From contig CAMBZY010000072.1 in NCBI GenBank assembly GCA_945872325.1, positions 1 through 9,887 on the forward strand: a stretch of 9,887 nucleotides of DNA, read 5' to 3'. This document shows, in pieces, positions 1 to 6,946 of the stretch; positions within the stretch are counted from its first letter, which is position 1, and the number at the start of each line of letters is the position of its first letter. The translations under genes and the position numbers were made by a program. The stretch comes from Candidatus Kuenenia stuttgartensis (GTDB taxonomy: Bacteria; Planctomycetota; Planctomycetia; Isosphaerales; Isosphaeraceae). Below the pieces are notes generated by a model that ran no database searches, had not been told where the DNA came from, and was given only the letters and a program-made list of their open reading frames with translations.

Positions 1-300
1 CCGGGGCTAGCGCCAAGGCCGGCTAGGTAAATCCAAAACCGTTTGTATGGAGACGATTACGCACTTCAAATCCAACCGGGGCTAGCGCCAAGGCCGGCTA
101 GGTAAATCCAAAACCGTTTGTATGGAGACGATTACGCACTTCAAATCCAACCGGGGCTAGCGCCAAGACCGGCTAGGTCAATCCAAAACCATTTGGATAG
201 AGACGGTTACGCTCTTCAAAACCAACCGGGGCTAGCGCCAAGACCGGCCAGGTAAATCCAAAACCGTTTGAATAGAAAAGGTTACGCACTTCAGAACCAA
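1..300. repeat. Four tandem copies of a 75-bp non-coding repeat
   Basis: Copies lie at 1-75, 76-150, 151-225 and 226-300 with no spacer. Copies 1 and 2 are identical. Copy 3 differs from copy 1 at 8 positions and copy 4 at 9, with four changes shared by both (unit positions 18, 49, 56, 71). Unit positions 1-17 (CCGGGGCTAGCGCCAAG) and 30-40 (AATCCAAAACC) are invariant in all copies. The unit length is a multiple of three, but all six frames contain a stop within the unit, so it is not a protein repeat. Each unit holds two related GC-rich blocks, CCGGGGCTAG and CCGGCTAGG, about 8 bp apart. The array starts exactly at the window edge and so may extend further left. After 300 only CTGGGG resembles a unit start. 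Confidence 0.95.
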
Positions 301-383
301 CTGGGGATTGTCTCAATCTTTCTCGCTGATCTCGATCGGGTCCGAAGAAATAGATTTTTCCATGCCAGACTTATTGGATATGC

Positions 384-403
384 GGGTGGGATTCATCCCA
401 CCC
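384..403. repeat. REP-like palindromic hairpin
   Basis: GGGTGGGAT (384-392) and ATCCCACCC (395-403) are perfect 9-bp inverted arms around a 2-nt centre TC. The similarity continues imperfectly outward (ATGC before, TACACAT after). No T-run follows, so an intrinsic terminator is unlikely. The shape matches short extragenic palindromes (REP or MITE remnants) found dispersed in many bacterial genomes. That class assignment is from memory and has not been tested in this genome. Confidence 0.7.
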
Positions 404-530
404 TACACATACATCGCAACCTGTTTCATTCAAACATGTTATACGATTATTACGAAACAGATTAGTGCTGACCAGGGAAATCGGTTTAGATTTAGACATG
501 AGGAGACGCATGACTAAAGCCTCAAGAATC

Positions 531-557
531 CGTCAGGATTTCTATGAAATTCTGATG
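531..557 (+). promoter_or_regulatory. Candidate RNA hairpin in the leader of the M28 gene
   Basis: CGTCAGGATTTC (531-542) pairs with GAAATTCTGATG (546-557) over 12 consecutive positions with a TAT loop. Two of the pairs are G-U (532 with 556, 537 with 551). Those pairs are stable only in the + strand transcript, since the other strand would have A-C mismatches. The next bases, AAGTTTCCC, do not form a terminator U-tract. It ends about 115 nt before the peptidase start codon, so a 5' leader structure is possible. Function is unknown. Confidence 0.45.
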
Positions 558-671
558 AAGTTTCCCGTCCGATGAGTTATCGTAAATGCCTGACTGCCAG
601 CACACTCAGGGATATTCCGCTTTCGACTCGACATCCACTGCAACGACGACGCTTGGAGTTCTTCAACTGCT

Positions 672-2576
672 ATGAGTTTTCAGCCATCATTCCGTAAATG
701 GTTTGTCCTGCTTGGCTTATCAGCCTCAGTCACATGCCTCGGCCTGACACACGCCCATCAGCCACCAGCCACAAAAGATCAGCCTAAGTCTGAGTCCAAA
801 ACCGAGACTCCAAAGGCCAAGGCGACCGACGATATCACCTCAAAAATCCGTGAAGAAGGCTTGAACAAGTCGCAGGTCATGAAGACCGTTCTTTATATGA
901 CGGAAGTGATTGGCCCCCGGCTGACCAATTCGCCAGGCCTCAAACGCGCTAACGAGTGGACCGCCAAAACCCTGACTGGATTTGGTCTCGAAAATGCCAA
1001 GCTCGAAGCCTGGGGGCCGTTCGGAACCGGCTGGACCCTGAAGCGATTCTCAGCTCAGGTAACCGACCCGCTTTGTATCCCCTTGATCGGTATTCCCAAA
1101 GCCTGGTCACCAAGCACCGAAGGCGTCGCCAAAGGCGATGTGGTTCACCTGGATGCCACCGATGAAAAGGGCCTCGAAAAATTCAAGGGCAAGCTCAAAG
1201 GCTCTATCGTTCTGATCGGTAATCCTCGAGAAGTCAAAGCCCTCTTTGAGGCTCCTGGCAAGCGTCATACCGATAAAGAGCTGTTGGCCATGGCCAATGC
1301 TCCTGAACCTGTTCAGGGCGGTGGTCGAAGCGGTCCACAAGGCAAAGCAGCCACGAAAAAGCCTGAGGAGCCAAAGAAATCCGCTGAGCCAGCGAAGACC
1401 AAGGACGCTGAAACCCGTGCCGCCGATGTCGTGGCCCGAGCCCGGGCAGGGATGTCATTTCCAAGCCGTCGCCTTCAATTCCTGCTGGATGAAGGTGCCG
1501 CCGTCATGCTCGAGACCAGTTTCAAAGGCGATGGTGGAACCTTATTTGTGCAATCCGCAAGTGTTCCGCAACCCGCTCCGGCACCTGGCTCAGAAGCTCC
1601 CGCCGGTGGTCGTGGAATGGGTCCTCGGGTGAATGCATATGATAAAAACGCTCCTAAAACGATCCCCCAAGTGGTGATCACTGTGGAGCATTTCAACCGT
1701 CTCGTACACATGCTGAAGGCTGGCGAGAAGCTCAAGGCTGAGATTGAAATTGCAGCTGAACTTCAAAAAGACGATCTCATGGGATACAACACGGTCGCGG
1801 AAATTCCGGGATCAGACCTCAAAGATGAAATCGTCATGCTTGGAGGCCACATGGATAGCTGGCACGGCGGCACAGGGGCTACCGATAACGCCGCTGGTTG
1901 TGCTGTGGGGATGGAAGCTGTTCGGATCATTAAGGCCCTTGGCCTGAAGCCTCGCCGGACGATCCGTATCGCTCTCTGGACCGGCGAAGAGCAGGGCCTT
2001 TTAGGCTCCAGAGCCTATGTTGGCCAGCAGTTCGGGAGCATACAAGGGGCTGGATCAGGCATGGATGGGATGTTCGCATCGTCCATGAATCCAACAGCTC
2101 CGATCATAAAAAAACCAGCCTACGACAAGTTCCAGGCCTATTTCAACCTGGACAACGGGACAGGCAAGATTCGCGGTGTCCACCTGCAAGGCAACGAGGC
2201 TGCCAGACCTCTATTCCGCAAATGGCTTCAACCGTTTGTTGATCTCGAAGCCACCACAATTACGGCGAATAATACAGGTGGGACCGATCACCAGTCTTAC
2301 GACGCGATTGGCCTTCCCGGATTTCAATTCATTCAAGATGAAATTGAATACGACGAGCGCACGCACCACTCCAATATGGACGTCTACGACCGGCTTCAGG
2401 CAGACGACCTGAAACAGGCCTCGACAATCATGGCGTCGATCATTTGGAATGCCGCCAATATGGATGAACGATTCCCGCGTAAGCCAATGCGTCGGCCTCT
2501 TTTGACCGAAGCTGAAGCGAAGTCGAAAAAGCCGGAAACCCCTGCTGACAAAAAGGCTGAATCCACCGACGAATAA
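672..2576 (+). CDS. Secreted M28 family zinc metallopeptidase with PA-like insert
   Basis: Predicted aminopeptidase/carboxypeptidase of 634 aa. A Sec signal peptide is visible at residues 1-28 (basic FRK, hydrophobic core, cleavage near THA-HQ). The catalytic M28 domain spans about 365-600. Its co-catalytic zinc ligands can all be assigned: H393 (GGHMDSW), D405 (TDNAAG), E440 with general base E439 (TGEEQGLLGS), D494 (NLDNGTG) and H540 (GTDHQSYD). The set is complete, so the enzyme is probably active. Residues about 120-350 look like a protease-associated (PA) type region, interrupted by a Lys/Glu/Pro/Ala-rich stretch (about 211-255) and Gly/Pro-rich patches. The C-terminus (about 612-634) is another charged low-complexity tail. 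The ATG at 672 precedes the signal peptide directly. Only a weak GGAG (655-658) lies 13 nt upstream. Substrate specificity cannot be read from the sequence. Confidence 0.92.
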   Translation: MSFQPSFRKWFVLLGLSASVTCLGLTHAHQPPATKDQPKSESKTETPKAKATDDITSKIREEGLNKSQVMKTVLYMTEVIGPRLTNSPGLKRANEWTAKTLTGFGLENAKLEAWGPFGTGWTLKRFSAQVTDPLCIPLIGIPKAWSPSTEGVAKGDVVHLDATDEKGLEKFKGKLKGSIVLIGNPREVKALFEAPGKRHTDKELLAMANAPEPVQGGGRSGPQGKAATKKPEEPKKSAEPAKTKDAETRAADVVARARAGMSFPSRRLQFLLDEGAAVMLETSFKGDGGTLFVQSASVPQPAPAPGSEAPAGGRGMGPRVNAYDKNAPKTIPQVVITVEHFNRLVHMLKAGEKLKAEIEIAAELQKDDLMGYNTVAEIPGSDLKDEIVMLGGHMDSWHGGTGATDNAAGCAVGMEAVRIIKALGLKPRRTIRIALWTGEEQGLLGSRAYVGQQFGSIQGAGSGMDGMFASSMNPTAPIIKKPAYDKFQAYFNLDNGTGKIRGVHLQGNEAARPLFRKWLQPFVDLEATTITANNTGGTDHQSYDAIGLPGFQFIQDEIEYDERTHHSNMDVYDRLQADDLKQASTIMASIIWNAANMDERFPRKPMRRPLLTEAEAKSKKPETPADKKAESTDE

Positions 2577-2649
2577 GCTGGGGATCCGTTTCAGAATCAT
2601 CGGCCCTCTGCTAATCTTGGTAAATCCGGGATAGCAGTGGGCTGTATTA

Positions 2650-2677
2650 TTGATTCATTTCTGGTTTGGAGTATAAG
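2650..2677 (+). promoter_or_regulatory. Candidate sigma-70 promoter for the DUF1559 gene
   Basis: TTGATT (2650-2655) and TATAAG (2672-2677) are separated by 16 bp and match the -35 and -10 consensus at 4/6 and 5/6 positions. It lies in the 253-bp spacer after the M28 gene and would give a leader of about 145 nt before the ATG at 2830. This is consensus matching only, and planctomycete promoters are poorly characterised. Confidence 0.4.
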
Positions 2678-2829
2678 ATTAATTAGATGGGGCTATGGCG
2701 ATCGGGTGAACATCGGCTGAGTCAGTGCCCAACTAAATGTCACAAAAGATTTGATCGGTTCGCCATCAAGAAGCTCATATCAATCCACTGTCAACTACAC
2801 ATCCCGCATTCTGAATCAAGGCTATCTTA

Positions 2830-3822
2830 ATGCATCATAGAATTCGTCAACGCGCTTTTACACTGATTGAGCTTCTGGTGGTCATCGCAATTATCGCCGT
2901 ACTGATCTCTCTGCTATTACCAGCTGTCCAAAGTGCCCGCGAAGCTGCCAGGCGAGCCCAATGCGTGAATAATCTCAAGCAGATGGGGCTTGCCCTCCAC
3001 AATTACGAGAGTACGGTCAAGGCCTATCCCATGGCCTGCGCCCTTAAAATTGGCATGATCGACGAAACATTCTCGGTTCACGCCCGTATTTTAACGTACA
3101 TGGAGCAAGCGAATCTTGCGAACCAGATCAATTACAGCGTCAACTGGTCGATTCAAACAACGGTCGCCGAAACCAAGGTTCCAGGCTTTCTCTGCCCAAG
3201 CGAACAGAATACGAGTCAATATCCGACCGGTACAATTCGCCACTATCCAACCAGCTACGGCGCCCTCGGTGGGACCTGGCTGATGTGGGACCCAAACTCC
3301 AACAAAGTCGGCGACGGCATGTTTCTGGTCAACAAATGCGTGGCACCTGCCGAAATCATTGACGGACTGGCCAACACCGTGGCCTTCAGTGAAGTCAAAA
3401 CGCAGTCTCCCGTGCTCCGAGACGGCGGTAACCCCAGCGGAGCCGACGTTCTGCCCCCAACCGCGCCCAACCAGATTGCAGCTTATGGAGGCAATTTTGA
3501 CCCCTCGTTCGGCTTCTCCCAATGGGTCAATGGGCTTTATATCCATACGGGAATCAGCACGCTTTTCCCCCCCAATACTTTTGTCGGATACCAGACAGGT
3601 GGCCGAACCTACGATATCGGCTTCACCTCAAGCCGCCTCGGTATTACCACCAGCGGGCGTACTTATACAGCCTTCACCGCTCGCAGCTATCACCCGGGTG
3701 GTGTCAACACTTTGATGATGGACGGATCCGTCCGCTTCATAAAGAACAGTGTCAATCGGGACGTCTGGCGCGGCCTTGGGACTCGTAACGGTGGCGAAGT
3801 CATCAGCGCAGATGCCTATTAA
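2830..3822 (+). CDS. DUF1559 family pseudopilin-like protein
   Basis: A 330-aa member of the planctomycete DUF1559 family: a type IV pilin-like N-terminal helix followed by an extracytoplasmic domain. A short basic leader MHHRIRQRA precedes FTLIELLVVIAIIAVLISLL, with the conserved +5 glutamate at E14. The family block follows at 31-59 (PAVQSAREAARRAQC to LALHNY). The C-terminal signature H-x9-DG is present (H288 to D298-G299, in SYHPGG to MMDGSVRF), and the protein ends with the typical GGEVIS segment (321-326). Length is normal for the family. The residue before the predicted prepilin cleavage site is Ala (A9), where Gly is usual. AAGG (2818-2821) lies 8 nt before the ATG. The gene has its own candidate promoter and a strong downstream terminator, so it appears to be monocistronic. 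Its function, surface fibre or envelope component, is not established. Confidence 0.95.
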   Translation: MHHRIRQRAFTLIELLVVIAIIAVLISLLLPAVQSAREAARRAQCVNNLKQMGLALHNYESTVKAYPMACALKIGMIDETFSVHARILTYMEQANLANQINYSVNWSIQTTVAETKVPGFLCPSEQNTSQYPTGTIRHYPTSYGALGGTWLMWDPNSNKVGDGMFLVNKCVAPAEIIDGLANTVAFSEVKTQSPVLRDGGNPSGADVLPPTAPNQIAAYGGNFDPSFGFSQWVNGLYIHTGISTLFPPNTFVGYQTGGRTYDIGFTSSRLGITTSGRTYTAFTARSYHPGGVNTLMMDGSVRFIKNSVNRDVWRGLGTRNGGEVISADAY

Positions 3823-3849
3823 AGCCCACTTTCTAAAATTTCGACACCG

Positions 3850-3885
3850 AAACGGCGGAGCATTTGCTTTGCCGTTTTTCTTTTC
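3850..3885 (+). terminator. Rho-independent terminator of the DUF1559 gene
   Basis: AAACGGC (3850-3856) pairs with GCCGTTT (3871-3877). Two G-U pairs and an inner AGCA/TGCT stem (3859-3862 with 3865-3868) continue the helix to about 13 bp. A T-rich tail TTTCTTTTC runs through 3885. It begins 28 nt after the stop codon of the DUF1559 gene. All elements of an intrinsic terminator are present. Confidence 0.88.
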
Positions 3886-3886
3886 A

Positions 3887-3916
3887 TTGGACCCTTGCCG
3901 AGAGGTCGCTTATACT
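3887..3916 (+). promoter_or_regulatory. Candidate promoter of the cytochrome-DUF1501 unit
   Basis: TTGGAC (3887-3892) and TATACT (3911-3916) are spaced by 18 bp. The -10 matches consensus at 5 of 6 positions; the -35 is weaker. It sits directly behind the terminator and about 43 bp before the preferred start codon at 3959, giving a short leader. The position is what makes it credible. Confidence 0.5.
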
Positions 3917-3958
3917 CGTAATATACCTCCCTCCTTCGCATGCCTGGCGAATATACTG

Positions 3959-6901
3959 ATGACGACTCAAATCTGCAAATATCTTCGACTTCTGGCTGAC
4001 ATTGTCGCCCTGTTTGTCGTCTCCTGGTGCGGTTCAGTCGTTACATCTAGAGCGGCTCAGCCGATCGACTTCGCTCGTGATATCCGGCCTATCTTAAGCA
4101 AATGCGTCGCCTGCCACGGACCTGCCAAACAGGAAAACGGGCTTCGGCTCGACAACGCGAAAGATGCAGCCAAACTCAAGGCCATCATCGCCGGCAAGCC
4201 TGAACTCTCTGGAGTGATCAAACGGGTGACATCGACTGATCCGGATCTGCGTATGCCCCCAGTCGAGACGGGCGAACCCCTGACAATCACGCAGATTGAA
4301 ACCCTGCGCAAGTGGATCTCCGCCGGTGCAGAATTCTCGCCTCATTGGTCTTTTCAGCCTATCGCTGCAGTCAATCCGCCCAAAGTTACATCAAGCTGGA
4401 TGATCAATGAAATCGATCCGTTTATAGTTGAAAGGTTGCAAAATCAACAGCTGACACCTTCGGAATTGGCCGACAAAGCGACCCTACTGCGTCGTACCAG
4501 CCTTGACCTGATCGGCCTCCCACCAACAGTTCACGAACTCACCATTTTTCTTAACGATAATCGCCCGGACGCTTACGAACGACAGGTGCGGCGTCTGCTC
4601 GCATCACCACATTATGGCGAGCGACAAGCCCGGAATTGGCTTGATCTGGCTCGATATGCCGACTCCAATGGATACACCATCGACGGCCCCCGCTCGATCT
4701 GGCCTTGGCGAGACTGGGTCATTAATGCATTGAATACCGATATGCCATTCGATCAATTCACCAAGGAACAACTGGCCGGCGATTTGATTCCCAAGGCAAC
4801 ATCGTCACAGATCCTCGCAACCGGATTTCATCGCAACACCGCTTTTAACGAAGAGGGTGGCACAGATCCCGAACAATTCCGAGTCGATCGAACCATCGAC
4901 CGCACAAATACCACCGGAACTGTCTGGCTCGGACTCACCGTTGGCTGTGCACAATGCCACGACCATAAATATGACCCGATCCGCCAACGCGATTATTATC
5001 AGCTTTATGCGTATTTCAATCAGTCTGAAGAGCCTAAAATCAGTGTCAATTCCGATGAAGTCAATGCCCGTATCAAACTCCTCAAAAGCGAGCTGGCTGA
5101 CCTTCAAAGTAAGGTCCCCAACGCCAAAGCGGCTGAGATACCCTCGAACGACACAATCAATCAATTCCGATTTGCCAGCGGGAATTACTTCCAGATTTCA
5201 CCCGTTGTAAAAGCAAGTGCAGAATTCGCAACACTTAAAGCACAACCCGACTTTTCGATTCTCGCCTCAGGGCCATCCACACAAGCGGAAACGTATCAAA
5301 TCCAGATCAAGTCTCCAATTGCTAAAGTCACAGCAATCAGGCTCGAAGCCCTGACAGATCCATCACTGCCTAAAACAGGGCCGGGAAGGGCTTCTAACGG
5401 CAATTTCGTACTCTCCAGATTTTCATTAAGCGTAAACGGCATTGAGACCCCCTTAAGCACGGCTGACGCTGATATTGAGCAGGACAAATACCCTGTCAAA
5501 GATGCAATACTCGGGCTCCCAAAACGCGGATGGTCGATCAATCCCGGGCCTTCCAGCAATTTAAATCAGCCTCGAACAGCAATTTTCAGGCTCGCCAAAC
5601 CTCTTGCCGTCACACCTGATACCGAACTGATAGTCACACTGAAGTTTCCAGACAAACCCGCTGGATACCACCTCGGAAAATTCCGGTTATCAGTCACAGA
5701 TGCTGCCAACGAGTTTCTGGACCTCCCGATCGAAGCCCAGAAAATTGTGACTTCAACATTGGCGCCCCTTGAAACGTCGCAAAAGCAGGCGTTTATGGAT
5801 CTTGTCCAGCTCAAGTCCAAACAGGTCGATCCCAAAGCGGTTGCATTAAGGGACAAGATTCGCAAACTCGAAGAAACCACCACAAGCCTTGCGATATCAG
5901 AGACCGATAAACTTCGTACCACTCGGATTCTCCAGAGAGGCGATTTCCTCCAGCCCGGCGACACGGTGTTCGCAGCAACACCTCAAGTCTTTCAATCCAA
6001 TACCATTCCCGACTCAACTTCATCTCGAACCCGCCTCGATCTTGCCAATTGGCTGACTCATAGAAATCACCCCCTGACTTCACGAGTCGCTGTAAATCGT
6101 GAGTGGCAGAAGTTTTTTGGGACAGGTCTGGTTGAAACGGAAAACGATTTCGGCTTACAGGGCTCGCTTCCAACCCATCCCGAATTGCTCGACTATCTGG
6201 CAAATCGATTCATGAAAGATGGCTGGAGTCTGAAGAAATTGCATTATCTGATTGTGACAAGTGCAACTTACCGCCAATCCTCAAATCACCGCAACGATAT
6301 CACGATCAAAGATCCTCAAAACCGGTTACTGGGTCGCCAAAACCGGCTTCGTCTGGATGCTGAAACGCTCAGAGACAACGCGTTGACAGCCTCTGGAAAA
6401 CTCTCACCCGTGATCGGTGGGCCACCCGTTTTCCCTCCACAACCCGCTGAATTATTCCAATTCACACAAAGCCAGAGAGGCTGGCTGACAAGCACTGGCC
6501 CCGATCGCTTTCGTCGCGGCTTATACACCTGGATCTGGCGGCAAAGTCGCCACCCGCTCATCACAACATTCGATGGTGCAGACGCCCAGGTGGCTTGCAC
6601 CAAACGCAATCGCTCAAACACTCCGATTCAGGCCCTTCACCTTGCGAACGACCCTGTTTTTGTCGAATTATCCAAAGAATGGGCTACACAACTTGTGGCT
6701 GACCATTCATCCTCAGGTGATATAAAGAAGTTGCAAAATCTCTACCAGACGGCTTTAAACAGGATGCCTTTGAAGCCTGAACTCGATCAATTATCGAACC
6801 TGTTGAAAGCGGAGCGTTCGACAGGGCGTTCTGAAATTCAATCCTGGACCACCATCGCCCGCGTCTTGATGAATACCGACGAATTCATCACCCGCGAATA
6901 A
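3959..6901 (+). CDS. PSCyt1-PSCyt2-PSD1 (DUF1549/DUF1553) c-type cytochrome protein
   Basis: Large exported planctomycete cytochrome protein, 980 aa from the ATG at 3959. The frame is open back to an ATG at 3749, but that would overlap the DUF1559 gene, the terminator and the candidate promoter. The start at 3959 leads straight into a Sec signal peptide (hydrophobic 13-28, cleavage near SRA-AQ). No clear Shine-Dalgarno is seen. PSCyt1 spans about 37-125 with haem motif C49-V-A-C52-H53 and possible distal Met M99 in RMPP. DUF1549/PSCyt2 spans about 150-355 and carries a second CxxCH at C330-C333-H334. A beta-rich, discoidin-like region at about 400-590 is flanked by helical, heptad-like segments (368-388 and 626-646). 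DUF1553/PSD1 spans about 690-955 (NREWQKFFGTGLVE at 713-726, RSNTPIQALHLANDPV at 885-900). Two bound c haems are predicted. Redox partner and substrate are unknown. It is probably co-transcribed with the DUF1501 gene. Confidence 0.93.
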   Translation: MTTQICKYLRLLADIVALFVVSWCGSVVTSRAAQPIDFARDIRPILSKCVACHGPAKQENGLRLDNAKDAAKLKAIIAGKPELSGVIKRVTSTDPDLRMPPVETGEPLTITQIETLRKWISAGAEFSPHWSFQPIAAVNPPKVTSSWMINEIDPFIVERLQNQQLTPSELADKATLLRRTSLDLIGLPPTVHELTIFLNDNRPDAYERQVRRLLASPHYGERQARNWLDLARYADSNGYTIDGPRSIWPWRDWVINALNTDMPFDQFTKEQLAGDLIPKATSSQILATGFHRNTAFNEEGGTDPEQFRVDRTIDRTNTTGTVWLGLTVGCAQCHDHKYDPIRQRDYYQLYAYFNQSEEPKISVNSDEVNARIKLLKSELADLQSKVPNAKAAEIPSNDTINQFRFASGNYFQISPVVKASAEFATLKAQPDFSILASGPSTQAETYQIQIKSPIAKVTAIRLEALTDPSLPKTGPGRASNGNFVLSRFSLSVNGIETPLSTADADIEQDKYPVKDAILGLPKRGWSINPGPSSNLNQPRTAIFRLAKPLAVTPDTELIVTLKFPDKPAGYHLGKFRLSVTDAANEFLDLPIEAQKIVTSTLAPLETSQKQAFMDLVQLKSKQVDPKAVALRDKIRKLEETTTSLAISETDKLRTTRILQRGDFLQPGDTVFAATPQVFQSNTIPDSTSSRTRLDLANWLTHRNHPLTSRVAVNREWQKFFGTGLVETENDFGLQGSLPTHPELLDYLANRFMKDGWSLKKLHYLIVTSATYRQSSNHRNDITIKDPQNRLLGRQNRLRLDAETLRDNALTASGKLSPVIGGPPVFPPQPAELFQFTQSQRGWLTSTGPDRFRRGLYTWIWRQSRHPLITTFDGADAQVACTKRNRSNTPIQALHLANDPVFVELSKEWATQLVADHSSSGDIKKLQNLYQTALNRMPLKPELDQLSNLLKAERSTGRSEIQSWTTIARVLMNTDEFITRE

Positions 6902-6946
6902 ATCCATTTCCCATTCCAACTTCCATTCTGGATATCGGCGAAAACC

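Larger units (their letters stand above)
301..671. other. Gene-poor spacer and leader region before the M28 peptidase
   Basis: No open reading frame here looks real. The short frames starting at 268 and 308 have unremarkable composition, no ribosome-binding site and no recognisable family, and the first begins inside the tandem repeat. The stretch contains a perfect 9-bp palindromic hairpin (384-403) and a 12-bp stem with two G-U pairs (531-557), annotated separately. I see no confident sigma-70 promoter, although the peptidase gene must be transcribed from somewhere in this region or further upstream. Confidence 0.6.

Noticed and set aside
1..300. Possible CRISPR array
   Set aside because: The whole 75-bp unit is repeated with scattered substitutions. 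There are no unique spacers alternating with short constant repeats, and no cas genes are present.
301..306. Fifth copy of the tandem repeat
   Set aside because: Only CTGGGG resembles the unit start; similarity stops after six bases.
268..517. Short + strand open frames (65 and 69 codons) before the peptidase gene
   Set aside because: They overlap each other in different frames, one starts inside the tandem repeat, both cross the palindromic hairpin, neither has a ribosome-binding site, and the translations show no family features.
1107..2600. Minus-strand and alternate-frame open frames inside the peptidase gene (up to 129 codons)
   Set aside because: They are shadows of a well-supported gene with intact catalytic motifs and show no independent family features or ribosome-binding sites.
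2608..2637. Terminator after the M28 gene (CTGCTA / TAGCAG stem)
   Set aside because: Only 6 bp of clean stem plus a few weak inner pairs, a large loop and no T-run afterwards. The peptidase transcript's end is not identifiable.
3749..3958. 70-residue N-terminal extension of the cytochrome protein
   Set aside because: It would overlap the end of the DUF1559 gene by 74 nt and run through the terminator and candidate promoter. The signal peptide starts at the ATG at 3959.
4805..6203. Minus-strand open frames of 87-132 codons within the cytochrome gene
   Set aside because: They lie antisense to conserved DUF1549/DUF1553 domains. Their translations are low-information and unconnected to any operon signal.
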